Below, one piece after another: positions 52,761-61,779 of a DNA stretch of 64,000 nt (the first letter of the stretch is position 1; each line of letters opens with the position of its first letter). Made by a program: the position numbers and the translations under genes. Location: the NCBI GenBank assembly GCA_034519515.1, contig JAXHOK010000051.1:122599-186598 (forward strand), in the 5' to 3' direction. Origin of the DNA: Arcicella sp034519515 (GTDB lineage Bacteria; Bacteroidota; Bacteroidia; Cytophagales; Spirosomataceae). The notes beneath the pieces are model-generated. The model ran no database searches. It was not told the DNA's origin and saw only the letters and a list, made by a program, of their open reading frames with translations.

Positions 52761-52840
52761 GGATCAAGATTAGATAATAATAATAAACTTGGCGGGATTA
52801 TTGTTCGATAGCTGTTTTAAACAATTTAAAAATACACACT

Positions 52841-52936
52841 ATGAGAACACTATCATTAATTGCCATCGCTATTATCGCCTCGGGCGTGTTGCTGTCATTC
52901 AAAAAGAAGTCCTCTGAGGATAGTCTTGGGATTTAA
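52841..52936 (+). CDS. Small membrane or secreted peptide (31 residues)
   Basis: ATG at 52841 opens a 31-codon frame: RTLSLIAIAIIASGVLLSF, then KKKSSEDSLGI and stop. It has one hydrophobic helix followed by a charged tail. It is preceded by AAACAATTTAAA, like the leaders of 48226 and 48893. Length alone gives little proof; the hydrophobic profile and leader favour a real small gene. Confidence 0.4.
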   Translation: MRTLSLIAIAIIASGVLLSFKKKSSEDSLGI

Positions 52937-53034
52937 TCTATGTTAAAGAGTTTTAGAGTTAGAAAGTTTAAGAAGTTTTTTCTGATGCTTTTTAACTCTT
53001 TTTTGTTTTATTAATGGATTATCCATGCCACCGC

Positions 53035-54072
53035 TCAAATCGGTGGCACGGATTTATTTCTCATCACAACAGTATTCACAAACTCCACTGCACGTTTATC
53101 CACCCAGTAAATTCCATCTTTATTGGCTTCATAAAAACCACAATGTCCTCCAAATTTTGGCGTTTCCGAAAAAATATAGTCTGACTTTTCAGCTACTTCT
53201 TTCATCGCACAACTTTCAGAAAGCACAGGGTCATTTTGGGCATTCAAAATCAAAGTGGGAACTCTAATTTTATCTACCACGTGCATTGCCGAACATTGGT
53301 CGTAATAGTCTTTCGCATCTTTAAATCCATGCAATGGAGCAATGTAAAAATCTGTATAATCGTCTATGTATTGAAATTTTTTAAAACTTGCAAATGCCTC
53401 ATTACCAATGAGTTGTTGCCTATTTTTTAAAAATTTCATTAATTTTTTATGAAAACGATTGGTATAAAATCCGTCTTTACCCATCGCATCTACACTTCCC
53501 TGCAAATCCGTTGGGGTGGAAATTGCCACAATATTTTTAATTTCAGCAGGAATATTTTCACCTTTTTCCCCTGCATATTTCATGGAAATATTACCTCCTT
53601 TGCTGTAACCAACCAAAGTGATTTCGTTGTATTGATTTTTGGATAAAACATGATTTAGCACCTCTTCTAATTCATCCGAACTGCCATGCGTGGTGATTCT
53701 TTCAAAGCGATTATTTTCTCCGCCCAAGCCCCGATGATTCCAAGCCAAAGCGTCATAACCTACTGAATTAAAGGATTTTACACCACCCAAAAGATACGGG
53801 CGAGTTGAATTTCCCAAAAATCCGTGCGTAAAAATGGCGAGTCTATTGTTTTTTTTGAATAAAGTATCAACCTTCAAAATAGCGGCTTGATTGAAAACTG
53901 TATTTTCGGCAAAACTCCAATCCAAATCCAAAAAATCACCATCCGATAATTCCATGCGTTCACGGGTATATTCTACACCTTTGACCTGGCGAAAAACACT
54001 TGGATAAATCGTTGAAAAATGGGGGTTTTGCCAAATTTTGGAAGGCTGATAAGTTGAGTTGATAATGGGCAT
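53035..54072 (-). CDS. Alpha/beta hydrolase, YheT type
   Basis: A 345-residue protein of the YheT/ABHD-like esterase group. N-terminal PIINSTYQPSKIWQNPHFST, FTHGFLGNSTRPYLLGGVKS for the oxyanion region, nucleophile motif GYSKGGN (G-x-S-x-G), ILNAQNDPVLS with the acid Asp and FGGHCGF with the catalytic His; all triad members are present. The ATG at 54072 is the family start; the longer frame adds 15 residues. Substrate unknown. Confidence 0.88.
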   Translation of the reverse strand: MPIINSTYQPSKIWQNPHFSTIYPSVFRQVKGVEYTRERMELSDGDFLDLDWSFAENTVFNQAAILKVDTLFKKNNRLAIFTHGFLGNSTRPYLLGGVKSFNSVGYDALAWNHRGLGGENNRFERITTHGSSDELEEVLNHVLSKNQYNEITLVGYSKGGNISMKYAGEKGENIPAEIKNIVAISTPTDLQGSVDAMGKDGFYTNRFHKKLMKFLKNRQQLIGNEAFASFKKFQYIDDYTDFYIAPLHGFKDAKDYYDQCSAMHVVDKIRVPTLILNAQNDPVLSESCAMKEVAEKSDYIFSETPKFGGHCGFYEANKDGIYWVDKRAVEFVNTVVMRNKSVPPI

Positions 54073-54151
54073 GATTTGGTTTAGATTTATTGAGATTTGT
54101 AATAATTGACCAAGCATTGAAAGGCTTGTATCTCAAAATTAAAATCTTAAT

Positions 54152-55102
54152 TTACTTCGCCAATTTTCGATAAGACTCCGAATTGGTGGGGTCGAGTGAT
54201 GAAAGTAATGGAACAATTTTCTTGCGTTCGTCCACGGGTGCATCCCCAAAAATATTTAATAGTTCAGCATATTTTGATTCAAAAAATAATCGAAGCCATA
54301 CTTGTCCTGGACGGTCTCGGTTTACTTGTTTGATAATATTCAAATATTCCACAATTTGTTTTCTGCTGGCGGCTGAATTGGTGGCATAATTATCCATCGC
54401 CAAACGGTGGTATGTATAAAACCCCTCTCTTAAAGGCTGTAATTGCTGATTTAATAGATTTTCGGAAACCCAATACCGATTTCTGATGTCGTTGGAAGCT
54501 CCCCAAGCCGCATCCGCATTTCGAGCAATATTAACCACGTTTTGAGCTTTCTGAGCATAATTTGTTCCTCCAAATTTTGCGAATGAATCATAGTCATACG
54601 TGAGGGCAACGTAGGCATAAAACGCTAACATTTGCGTGAGATTATCGTTGAAATTGTTGTCATTATAAGTCAAGGGCGAACCTTGTACATATTTAAAATT
54701 AAAACTTTTATCAACATAATTCAATAAAACTGTTTCGTAGGATGTGCCGAAGACGGGGCGACGAACTTGGAAATTGGCGGTTGCTTCATAATCCCCTGCT
54801 GATGAAGCCTTGATAAGAATTACCGACAAAGAGCAGTTGATTTTCTCTTCATTGGTAAAATTATCAGTAGTCCAACGGCGATTATTCAAAAACTCTTGCA
54901 TCACGTTCTGGATTTCGGGATAAATATTTGTTCCTCGCTGTTCGTTCACCTGCAACTGGTCGGTACTGATGGTTACTTTGCAGTTAAGTTCCTGAGCGAT
55001 AGCACAGTTACCAGTTATCAGTAAACAATTAACAGTGAACAGTGAACAGTAAACAGTAAACAGAGTGAATATTTTACCCTTAATAACTTTATATGCTTTC
55101 AT
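54152..55102 (-). CDS. porD: PorD (DUF4835), type IX secretion-associated protein
   Basis: A 316-residue exported protein. The mature part matches DUF4835: ELNCKVTISTDQLQVNEQRG, EFLNNRRWTTDNFTNEEKIN, MLAFYAYVALTYDYDSFAKF, GFYTYHRLAMDNYATN and RLFFESKYAELLNIF with a C-terminal SSLDPTNSESYRKLA. DUF4835 is now named PorD in type IX secretion. It follows coaBC as in other Bacteroidota. The signal peptide (TLFTVYCSLFTVNCLLITGN) is encoded almost wholly by the intergenic repeat at 55004-55064, which is unusual. Confidence 0.85.
   Translation of the reverse strand: MKAYKVIKGKIFTLFTVYCSLFTVNCLLITGNCAIAQELNCKVTISTDQLQVNEQRGTNIYPEIQNVMQEFLNNRRWTTDNFTNEEKINCSLSVILIKASSAGDYEATANFQVRRPVFGTSYETVLLNYVDKSFNFKYVQGSPLTYNDNNFNDNLTQMLAFYAYVALTYDYDSFAKFGGTNYAQKAQNVVNIARNADAAWGASNDIRNRYWVSENLLNQQLQPLREGFYTYHRLAMDNYATNSAASRKQIVEYLNIIKQVNRDRPGQVWLRLFFESKYAELLNIFGDAPVDERKKIVPLLSSLDPTNSESYRKLAK
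55004..55064. repeat. CAGTAAACAGTGAACAGT tandem repeat read as the PorD signal peptide
   Basis: Plus-strand units CAGTTATCAGTAAACA, ACAGTGAACAGTGAACAG and TAAACAGTAAACAG lie in tandem. The same units are intergenic at 31466-31498. On the minus strand they are read in frame as the hydrophobic core of the PorD signal sequence. A related unit lies at 55191-55232, inside the end of coaBC. Confidence 0.8.
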
Positions 55103-55173
55103 AATTTAAACGAATAATTTTGCAAATTTTACAACTACTAATGGAAGCAAAGTAAATAGATTACTTAATCTGT

Positions 55174-56406
55174 TTACTTATAGCGGTTCGCCGCCCGACT
55201 GTTTACTGATAATAACTGTTCACTGATGACTGAAATAATATCCTGTGCCACATCTTGTTTAGATTTCAAATCAAAGTCAATCATTGTGCCATCTCTGCGG
55301 ATAATACTGATTTTGTTGGTATCGTGTCCAAAACCTGCCCCTACGTTTTGCAAAGAATTTAAGACAATCATATCCAGGTTTTTGGATTGAATTTTCCCGA
55401 TGGCGTTCGCCACTTCGTTGTCAGTTTCTAAAGCAAAACCTACCATTAATTGTTCAGGACGTTTTTGTTGTCCCAAGGTCTTAGCGATGTCGGTCGTCTT
55501 GGTCAGTTCTATGGTAAACGTATCTTCTTTCTTTTTTATTTTCTTATCAGCCACCACCAAGGGCGTATAATCTGCCACAGCAGCAGCCAAAATAATAATA
55601 TCGGCTTCGGCAAAATACCTTTCAGAAGCCTCAAACATTTCCTTTGCCGAACGTACTTTCACCAAATTAATAGTCGCATCGGGCGATTTCAGAGCCACTT
55701 GCCCACTCACGAGTGTAACCTCTGCCCCTGCCTTTGCCAATTTATCGGCAATGGCGTAACCCATTTTTCCCGTCGAATGATTACTAATAAACCGCACAGG
55801 GTCAATGGCTTCTTGCGTAGGTCCAGCCGTGATTAATACTTTTTTGCCTTTTAAAACTGGATTTTGTGAAAAGTATCTCTTCAAAACTTCTACTAATTCT
55901 TCGGGTTCAGCCATTCGCCCTTCGCCCACAAGACCGCTTGCTAATTCACCAAAATTTGACCTAATCACTTGATTACCAAACAATCGCAATTTTCGTAAAT
56001 TTTCAATCGTACTGGGGTGATGATACATATCCAGATCCATCGCAGGGGCAAACATCACGGGGCAACGAGCCGAAAGATAAACCGCAGTCAGTAAGTCATC
56101 ACAAATTCCGTTGGCACATTTTGACAGCGTATGAGCTGTGGCGGGGGCAATCAAAATGACATCCGCCCAAAGCCCCAAATCAACGTGATTGTTCCAAGTG
56201 CCTGTTGGGTCTTTAATAAACTCAGAAAGCACTGGTTTTTTAGAAAGCGTTGCCAGAGTCAAGGGCGTAATAAAATCCTTGGCTGCCTGGGTCATAATTA
56301 CTTGAATTTCAACACCTTCTTTTACCAAAAGCCGAACCAACGAAGCAATTTTATAGGCAGCAATACTACCCGAAATTCCAATTAATATTTTTTTGTTTTT
56401 AAGCAT
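55174..56406 (-). CDS. coaBC: Phosphopantothenoylcysteine decarboxylase / phosphopantothenate-cysteine ligase
   Basis: A 410-residue bifunctional coenzyme A enzyme. CoaC half: ISGSIAAYKIASLVRLL, catalytic His74 in NNHVDLGLWADVIL, PATAHTLSKCANGICDDLL and PAMDLDMYHHP. CoaB half: VLITAGPTQEAIDPVRFISN, then HSTGKMGYAIADKLAKAG and LAAAVADYTP. The ATG at 56406 is the natural start. The last ~17 residues (SVISEQLLSVNSRAANRYK) fall in a repeat unit and differ from a normal CoaB end. porD follows downstream. Confidence 0.95.
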   Translation of the reverse strand: MLKNKKILIGISGSIAAYKIASLVRLLVKEGVEIQVIMTQAAKDFITPLTLATLSKKPVLSEFIKDPTGTWNNHVDLGLWADVILIAPATAHTLSKCANGICDDLLTAVYLSARCPVMFAPAMDLDMYHHPSTIENLRKLRLFGNQVIRSNFGELASGLVGEGRMAEPEELVEVLKRYFSQNPVLKGKKVLITAGPTQEAIDPVRFISNHSTGKMGYAIADKLAKAGAEVTLVSGQVALKSPDATINLVKVRSAKEMFEASERYFAEADIIILAAAVADYTPLVVADKKIKKKEDTFTIELTKTTDIAKTLGQQKRPEQLMVGFALETDNEVANAIGKIQSKNLDMIVLNSLQNVGAGFGHDTNKISIIRRDGTMIDFDLKSKQDVAQDIISVISEQLLSVNSRAANRYK

Positions 56407-56514
56407 AAACTGTATCAAGGACTGCCAGTCCGTTTGCTGTAACACGGACAGCCCTGTCCGTTGTAATTATAAAAATATCTATCTACGGACAGGGCTGTCC
56501 GTAATACAGTTTAT
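56405..56514. repeat. Nested inverted repeats with two opposed CGGACAGCCCTGTCCG units
   Basis: ACGGACAGCCCTGTCCG at 56444-56460 and ACGGACAGGGCTGTCCGT near 56485-56502 are each palindromic; outer arms ATAAACTGTAT and ATACAGTTTAT enclose them. It lies between coaBC start and hexosaminidase stop, touching both. A mobile hairpin repeat or terminator of the hexosaminidase transcript. Confidence 0.65.
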
Positions 56515-58418
56515 TTCTTCGCCCGTTTTTCCAGAGCAGCCCTTGGAATCATCAATATTCTGCCTGTGGGCTGTCCATTGCGGATTGTTACCACTTTTAA
56601 AGTCAAATCAACACCTTTCGGAATTTCAATCGGTTCTGAATATTTTGGTGAAAATTTATCGGGAAAAGAATCATCCCAAGTGTAAAAAATCTCCGTACCT
56701 GGTACATCACAAGTCATTTCGCAAATCAGTTTTTCTCCATCTTTTTTAGTTGTAACGATGGCATCATAAACAGCTTTACTAATTTTTAAATTTGCTACAT
56801 CAAAACGATTAAAATGCACTTCGGTTCTGCCAATAAAACTATCCCAATTTTTCTTCTCCTTCGGACTCCATACCGATTCGCTAATGGCAAATGCCCTTGG
56901 GTAAGTCATATACAAAGCATGGCGATAATTTTGGACTTGCTCTGTCCATAAATTTGCCTGCCCTCCCAAGATATATTTGGCATCTGTACTGTCGGGGACT
57001 GGTTCAAATTCGTATGCTTTTTTCAAAGATAAACTTGAATAAATGGGTACTTCAATCGTGGCATCACCTTGCATATAATCCAGATAAGCAAAAGTGGTTG
57101 GCGACATCACCACATCATGCTTTTGTCGGGCTGCTTCAATACCCCCTTTCATACCTCGCCAACTCATCACAGCAGCATTTGGGGCAAGTCCACCTTCCAA
57201 AATTTCATCCCAACCCATCATTGTTTTACCTTTTTTGTTGATAATTTTTTCTACTCTTTTTACAAAATAACTTTGTAATTCATGGGTATTTTTCAAGTTA
57301 TTTTTTTTCATAAAAGCCTGACAGTTAGGGTCTTTTTCCCAAAAACCATGATAGGCTTCATCCCCTCCCATGTGAATATACTTACTGGGAAAAAGAGCGG
57401 CTACTTCCGTAAAAACTTTATCCAAAAACTCATATACTTTTTCATCCGAAGGGTTTAAAGTATTTTCAATAAGCATTTTAAAAGTACCGTCTGGAAACCA
57501 TTCCGAAAATGTTGTTCCTGGATTAACATAACGTTTTACATCTTTCTGGGTTGATAATTCTGGATAAGCCGCTAAGATTTCCATACTATGACCTGGCACA
57601 TCAATTTCGGGAACAATTGAAACGTGGCGTTCTGCCGCATATTGGATTACTTCTTTGATTTCTTCTTGGGTATAAAAACCGCCATACGTAGCTGGTTCGC
57701 CTTCTTTTGGTTCTTCGTGATTGCCATAATGTCCAAATCTTGCAACTCTTTTTGAACCGATTTCGGTCAATTTTGGCAATGCTTTAATCTCAATTCTCCA
57801 ACCATTATCATCCACCAAATGCCAATGAAAAATGTTGAATTTATAACGAGCCATCAAATCAATGTAACTTTTTACTTCATCTTTCGTAAAAAAATGACGG
57901 CTTACATCTAACATCAAACCACGCCATCCAAAACGGGGATAATCCGTAATTTTACAGCCCATTATCGGGTACATTCCCATCGGAAAATCTTTATTTTCAG
58001 CTTGAGCGGGCATCAATTGACGGAGTGTTTGAGTAGCATAAAATAGTCCTGCGGGTTTGTTTGCCACCATTTTAATCGTTGTGCCGTCCACATCCAAAGT
58101 ATAACCTTCATTGCCTAATTTCGCATCAGCAGCTTTATTTAAGGTAAAAATCATTACCTTATCCTGCATCGTGGGCGTGGGGACTTTCTTAAAAACGGGT
58201 TTTTGCCCCGCCATGAAACCCAAAGAATTTACCAAGTTTTCTGCAATTTTCTTAGCTTCGGGATTATCGTCAGTTATTTCCACACTCGTGCGAGCATCCA
58301 ACATAAACATACTCATGCCCGTTCCCATCACATTTTCATAACTCACGGGGGTGGGAATGATATTATTTTGGGCAAAAACTGAAAATGTACTCAGCAATAA
58401 TACTATAATTTTTTTCAT
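56511..58418 (-). CDS. Beta-N-acetylhexosaminidase, GH20
   Basis: A 635-residue exported glycoside hydrolase (signal IIVLLLSTFSVFAQ). It has a GH20b N-terminal domain (PTPVSYENVMG ... GYTLDVDGTTIKMVANKPAG), the TIM barrel starting at RFGWRGLMLDVSRHFFT, the catalytic pair D353-E354 in YIHMGGDEAYHGFW, and MGWDEILEGG, VMSPTTFAYLDYMQ and LGGQANLWTEQVQNYRHALY. A C-terminal chitobiase-type domain (EIFYTWDDSFPDKFSPKYSE) ends it. It removes terminal GlcNAc/GalNAc from chitin oligomers or glycans. Confidence 0.95.
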   Translation of the reverse strand: MKKIIVLLLSTFSVFAQNNIIPTPVSYENVMGTGMSMFMLDARTSVEITDDNPEAKKIAENLVNSLGFMAGQKPVFKKVPTPTMQDKVMIFTLNKAADAKLGNEGYTLDVDGTTIKMVANKPAGLFYATQTLRQLMPAQAENKDFPMGMYPIMGCKITDYPRFGWRGLMLDVSRHFFTKDEVKSYIDLMARYKFNIFHWHLVDDNGWRIEIKALPKLTEIGSKRVARFGHYGNHEEPKEGEPATYGGFYTQEEIKEVIQYAAERHVSIVPEIDVPGHSMEILAAYPELSTQKDVKRYVNPGTTFSEWFPDGTFKMLIENTLNPSDEKVYEFLDKVFTEVAALFPSKYIHMGGDEAYHGFWEKDPNCQAFMKKNNLKNTHELQSYFVKRVEKIINKKGKTMMGWDEILEGGLAPNAAVMSWRGMKGGIEAARQKHDVVMSPTTFAYLDYMQGDATIEVPIYSSLSLKKAYEFEPVPDSTDAKYILGGQANLWTEQVQNYRHALYMTYPRAFAISESVWSPKEKKNWDSFIGRTEVHFNRFDVANLKISKAVYDAIVTTKKDGEKLICEMTCDVPGTEIFYTWDDSFPDKFSPKYSEPIEIPKGVDLTLKVVTIRNGQPTGRILMIPRAALEKRAKK

Positions 58419-58573
58419 GGTTTTGTTGATTTTTAGGATTGAAATTTTGAATAGTAAAGATAGTAATGTCTTGAAATAAAACTCATTATAGCACGCAAAA
58501 CTTACGCAATTAAGTTGGTGTTAGGTCTTAGTTGTTAGGGGTTAGGTCTAAATGGTGCTCTCTGATTCTTCCA

Positions 58574-58604
58574 CAAAAAAACCTCCAAACCCGAAGGTGA
58601 GGAG
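58574..58604 (-). terminator. Rho-independent terminator of the outer-membrane protein gene
   Basis: On the minus strand CCTCC-tc-ACC-TTCG-GGT-tt-GGAGG is followed by seven T. It has a TTCG tetraloop and sits about 100 bases after the stop at 58709. Confidence 0.8.
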
Positions 58605-58708
58605 GCTCATAATTTATTTAGTAGCGTAGCGATACAGCAAACAATGGTTAGGAATTTAGTCCTTTATGTTCTTGTAACGCAATGATTATCAGTAAGTCAC
58701 CATTTTTT

Positions 58709-59290
58709 TTAATTATTTTTTCCACCAAAATGATAACCTACACCCAGCCAGGCTCTGAAAAAACCAGATTGTCCATCTTGTTCTACGTAAGGACTTAACT
58801 CAAAGTTGATACTAACTTTTCGGGCTTCTTTGAAAGGGTAGGCACGAACCCCAAAACTGCCGAAATAGCCATTCACTAATTTTCGATTATCAATGATTGC
58901 ACCCACAATTCCTAAGTTTGCTCCACCTCCTACATAAAAATTAGCATTGCCCGTATAAGCCAAATTAACCATCAAAGTGGGTTCAGTATTTAAGGAAGCA
59001 GTAAAAGAATTCATCTGAAAACGAAAATCCATCCACACAACCTTTGTAGGATTGGTAGCGATGGATAATTGACTGTTGAAAGGGTAATAACTAACTGATT
59101 GAGCATTAGTATTTTGAATAGTCTTTACTAAAAGAATAAAGAAGAGTAGATACCAAAATATCCTTTTATAACTTTCAAAATGAGACTTGCGAGGGCTGAA
59201 AATCCCCCTTTGAAGGGGGCAGGGGGATGTAAAGGTGAATGAACGAGAAAATGTATTTTTAAAAAAAGAATTTGCTAATAATTGTTTCAT
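58709..59290 (-). CDS. Outer-membrane beta-barrel protein with repeat-derived N-terminus
   Basis: A 193-residue protein from ATG 59290. A hydrophobic export signal (RIFWYLLFFILLVKTIQNTN then AQ) is unusually far from the start, at about residues 43-64; the ~40 residues before it include the translated 31-bp repeat at 59202-59232 (TSPCPLQRGIF). After the signal comes a small barrel (FRFQMNSFTASLNTEPTLMV, FYVGGGANLGIVGAI, GYFGSFGVRAYPFKEARKVS, AWLGVGYHFGGKN). No other in-frame start codon lies near the signal, so either the repeat extended the N-terminus or a non-standard start is used. Confidence 0.65.
   Translation of the reverse strand: MKQLLANSFFKNTFSRSFTFTSPCPLQRGIFSPRKSHFESYKRIFWYLLFFILLVKTIQNTNAQSVSYYPFNSQLSIATNPTKVVWMDFRFQMNSFTASLNTEPTLMVNLAYTGNANFYVGGGANLGIVGAIIDNRKLVNGYFGSFGVRAYPFKEARKVSINFELSPYVEQDGQSGFFRAWLGVGYHFGGKNN
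59202..59232. repeat. Third perfect copy of the 31-bp CCCCCTT repeat
   Basis: Identical to 19992-20022 over all 31 bases. Here it lies inside the N-terminal coding region of the outer-membrane protein gene. Confidence 0.85.
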
Positions 59291-59379
59291 AAAATTGGTA
59301 GGTTTGTTAAGAATCCTATCCAAAGGTAAAGCAATTATTACGAATTAAAAACGTAAATTTGAACAAAACTGACTGACTC

Positions 59380-59455
59380 ACCCCCGACCCCTCTCCCGTG
59401 GAGAGGGGAGTTTTCAGCCCAATTCTCCCCTCTCCACGGGAGAGGGGTCGGGGGT
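59380..59455. repeat. Perfect 31-bp inverted repeat before dnaG
   Basis: 59380-59410 and 59425-59455 are exact reverse complements, with a 14-base loop; each arm contains CCCCTCTCCCGTGGAGAGGGG-type self-complementarity (quoted in parts: CCCCTCTCC, GGAGAGGGG). It could form a cruciform or a long hairpin 13 bases before the dnaG start codon, where it would affect dnaG expression. Confidence 0.85.
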
Positions 59456-59468
59456 AAGGTTTTAAATT

Positions 59469-61556
59469 ATGCGAATAGACCCACAAACCATTGACCGTAT
59501 CAAACAAAGTGCCGACGTTGCCGATGTCATCGGCGATTATGTTTCCTTGAAAAAAAAAGGGGCAAATCTTTGGGCGTGTTGTCCGTTTCATGGAGAAAAA
59601 TCACCCTCGTTTTCGGTGTCACCCGCCAAGGGAATTTATAAATGTTTTGGCTGTGGCAAAGCGGGTGATTCTGTTCGCTTTATCATGGATATTGAAGGCT
59701 TGGGTTATGGCGAAGCGTTGCGACATTTGGCAAAAAAATACGGTATCGAAATTCAAGAAACCGTGATGACTGATGAGCAACAACTGGCTCAGAATGAACG
59801 AGAAAGCCTTTTGATTGTCTTGAATTATGCCAAAAACTATTACCAAAATAACCTTTTTAAACACGAAGAAGGGCAATCTATTGGTTATCCCTATTTTAAG
59901 GAAAGGGGTTTTTCTGATAAAACCATCAACACGTTTGAATTGGGTTACAGCCTCGAATCGTGGGATGCTTTCACAAAAGAAGCCCTTAAAAACGGGTATA
60001 GTTTGGAGGCATTGGAAAAGGCTGGATTAACGATTATTAAGGAAAATGAGCAGTCGGCAGGAAACGTAAAATCTTTTGATAGATTCAGAAATCGTGTAAC
60101 TTTCCCCATCCATAGCGTAGCGGGCAAGGTGATTGCTTTTGGAGCGAGGATTCTGAAAACGGATAAATCACAAGCTAAATATCTGAACTCGCCCGAAACG
60201 GAGGTTTACCATAAATCGAATGTGCTTTACGGCATTTTTCAAGCCAAAAATTCCATCCGAACCAAAGACGTTTGTTATTTGGTGGAAGGTTATACAGACG
60301 TGATTTCCTTGCATCAGGCAGGTATCGAAAACGTGGTGGCATCGTCAGGAACATCCTTAACAGTTGAGCAGATTCGCCTAATTGGGCGTTTTACCCAAAA
60401 TGTCACCGTGCTTTATGATGGCGATACGGCAGGAATCAAGGCATCTTTGCGAGGGATGGATATGATTTTGGAAGAAGGACTAAACGTAAAATTAGTCGTT
60501 TTTCCCGAAGGCGAAGACCCCGATAGTTACGTCCAAAAGATTGGTTCTGAGGCATTTATCGAACATATTAAAAATCACGCCTCCGATTTTATTACTTTCA
60601 AAGCCGAACTTGCCCTCAAAGAAGCGGGCGATGACCCTTTCAAGAGAGCCGAATTAATCAAGGATATGGTGGGGAGTATTTCCAAGATTCCTGATTCGAT
60701 AAAACGTTCCGTATTTTTTCAGAAAACTGCCAATTTGATGCAGATTGATGAACAATTATTGATTTCGGAAAGCAATAAAATCACAATTGAAAGGGGAAGA
60801 CAAAAGGAAAAAGACCGAGAAAGAGACCAAAATCGCCAACGATTACAAAATGATTTACCGAAGGGCGTAACGCTGAGTAAACCTAATCAGAATACGCAAA
60901 ACGTCAATTTTGACGATATGCCAAGTTTTTCGGAAGATGATAATTTTTCGGATTTTGGCGGACAAATGGGCGGAAATACCGTTTATGAAGAAGTGCCGAT
61001 TGCCCCTGCCGAAGCCCCTCGCACTACGCTCGTGGGAATGGGCTTGCAGGAACAGGAATGTATTAGATTATTGATAAATCACGGTAAAAAAGACGTTGAT
61101 CCTGGCGTTGCCCCGGGGGTTACATTGACACAATATATCCTCACGGAGATTGATGGAATGAATTTTGCAACACCTATTTATCAGAAAATTTTGACCATTT
61201 TTAGGGAACAATTCATGCAAGGAAACGTGCCAGAGGGGGCATTCTTTATTGGACATGAAATTTCAGAAATTCAACAAGAGGCAATTAATTTATCCAGTGA
61301 GAGATATAGTATTTCGGAACAATGGGTGAAACACGAAATTTTCGTTCCCAGCGAAATGGATAAATTAGCCGATTTAGCTTTTCAGAATATTTTACGTTTG
61401 AAAAAAACTTATAATGAACTGATGATGAAGGATTTAATGAAACAAATTTCCCAAACCAAAGATGCCGAAGAGCAAAATCGACTATTGGAAATGTTTATGC
61501 AAGCCAAGGAAGTGGAGAAGCAGATTTCGATGGAATTGGGGACGGTGGTGAAGTAG
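59469..61556 (+). CDS. dnaG: DNA primase
   Basis: A 695-residue primase. The zinc-binding CHC2 domain has Cys38, His41, Cys59 and Cys62 (ACCPFHGEKSPSF, YKCFGCGKAGD). The catalytic Toprim part has CYLVEGYTDVISLHQAG, the acidic triad in TVLYDGDTAGIKAS, and VFPEGEDPDSYVQK. A charged linker (residues ~435-470) leads to a C-terminal helicase-binding domain. It makes RNA primers for replication. The start is ATG at 59469 just after a long hairpin. Confidence 0.97.
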   Translation: MRIDPQTIDRIKQSADVADVIGDYVSLKKKGANLWACCPFHGEKSPSFSVSPAKGIYKCFGCGKAGDSVRFIMDIEGLGYGEALRHLAKKYGIEIQETVMTDEQQLAQNERESLLIVLNYAKNYYQNNLFKHEEGQSIGYPYFKERGFSDKTINTFELGYSLESWDAFTKEALKNGYSLEALEKAGLTIIKENEQSAGNVKSFDRFRNRVTFPIHSVAGKVIAFGARILKTDKSQAKYLNSPETEVYHKSNVLYGIFQAKNSIRTKDVCYLVEGYTDVISLHQAGIENVVASSGTSLTVEQIRLIGRFTQNVTVLYDGDTAGIKASLRGMDMILEEGLNVKLVVFPEGEDPDSYVQKIGSEAFIEHIKNHASDFITFKAELALKEAGDDPFKRAELIKDMVGSISKIPDSIKRSVFFQKTANLMQIDEQLLISESNKITIERGRQKEKDRERDQNRQRLQNDLPKGVTLSKPNQNTQNVNFDDMPSFSEDDNFSDFGGQMGGNTVYEEVPIAPAEAPRTTLVGMGLQEQECIRLLINHGKKDVDPGVAPGVTLTQYILTEIDGMNFATPIYQKILTIFREQFMQGNVPEGAFFIGHEISEIQQEAINLSSERYSISEQWVKHEIFVPSEMDKLADLAFQNILRLKKTYNELMMKDLMKQISQTKDAEEQNRLLEMFMQAKEVEKQISMELGTVVK

Positions 61557-61779
61557 GATTCTGTTATCAAATTGGCATTTTGGAAGGTTCAATTTTAGTA
61601 TCGTTCATCATTTTCTTTATTAAAGTTTTCAGACGTGTTTATTTTAAAATTAGTCCCAAAAAAGGATAATTAATTTACCAAAAAAAATAAATATCAGATG
61701 ATAATGTATCTGAAATTGAGTTAAAATATTATTCAAAATGTTACGTTTATTAACAGTATCTTAAACACTCATTGAAAAC

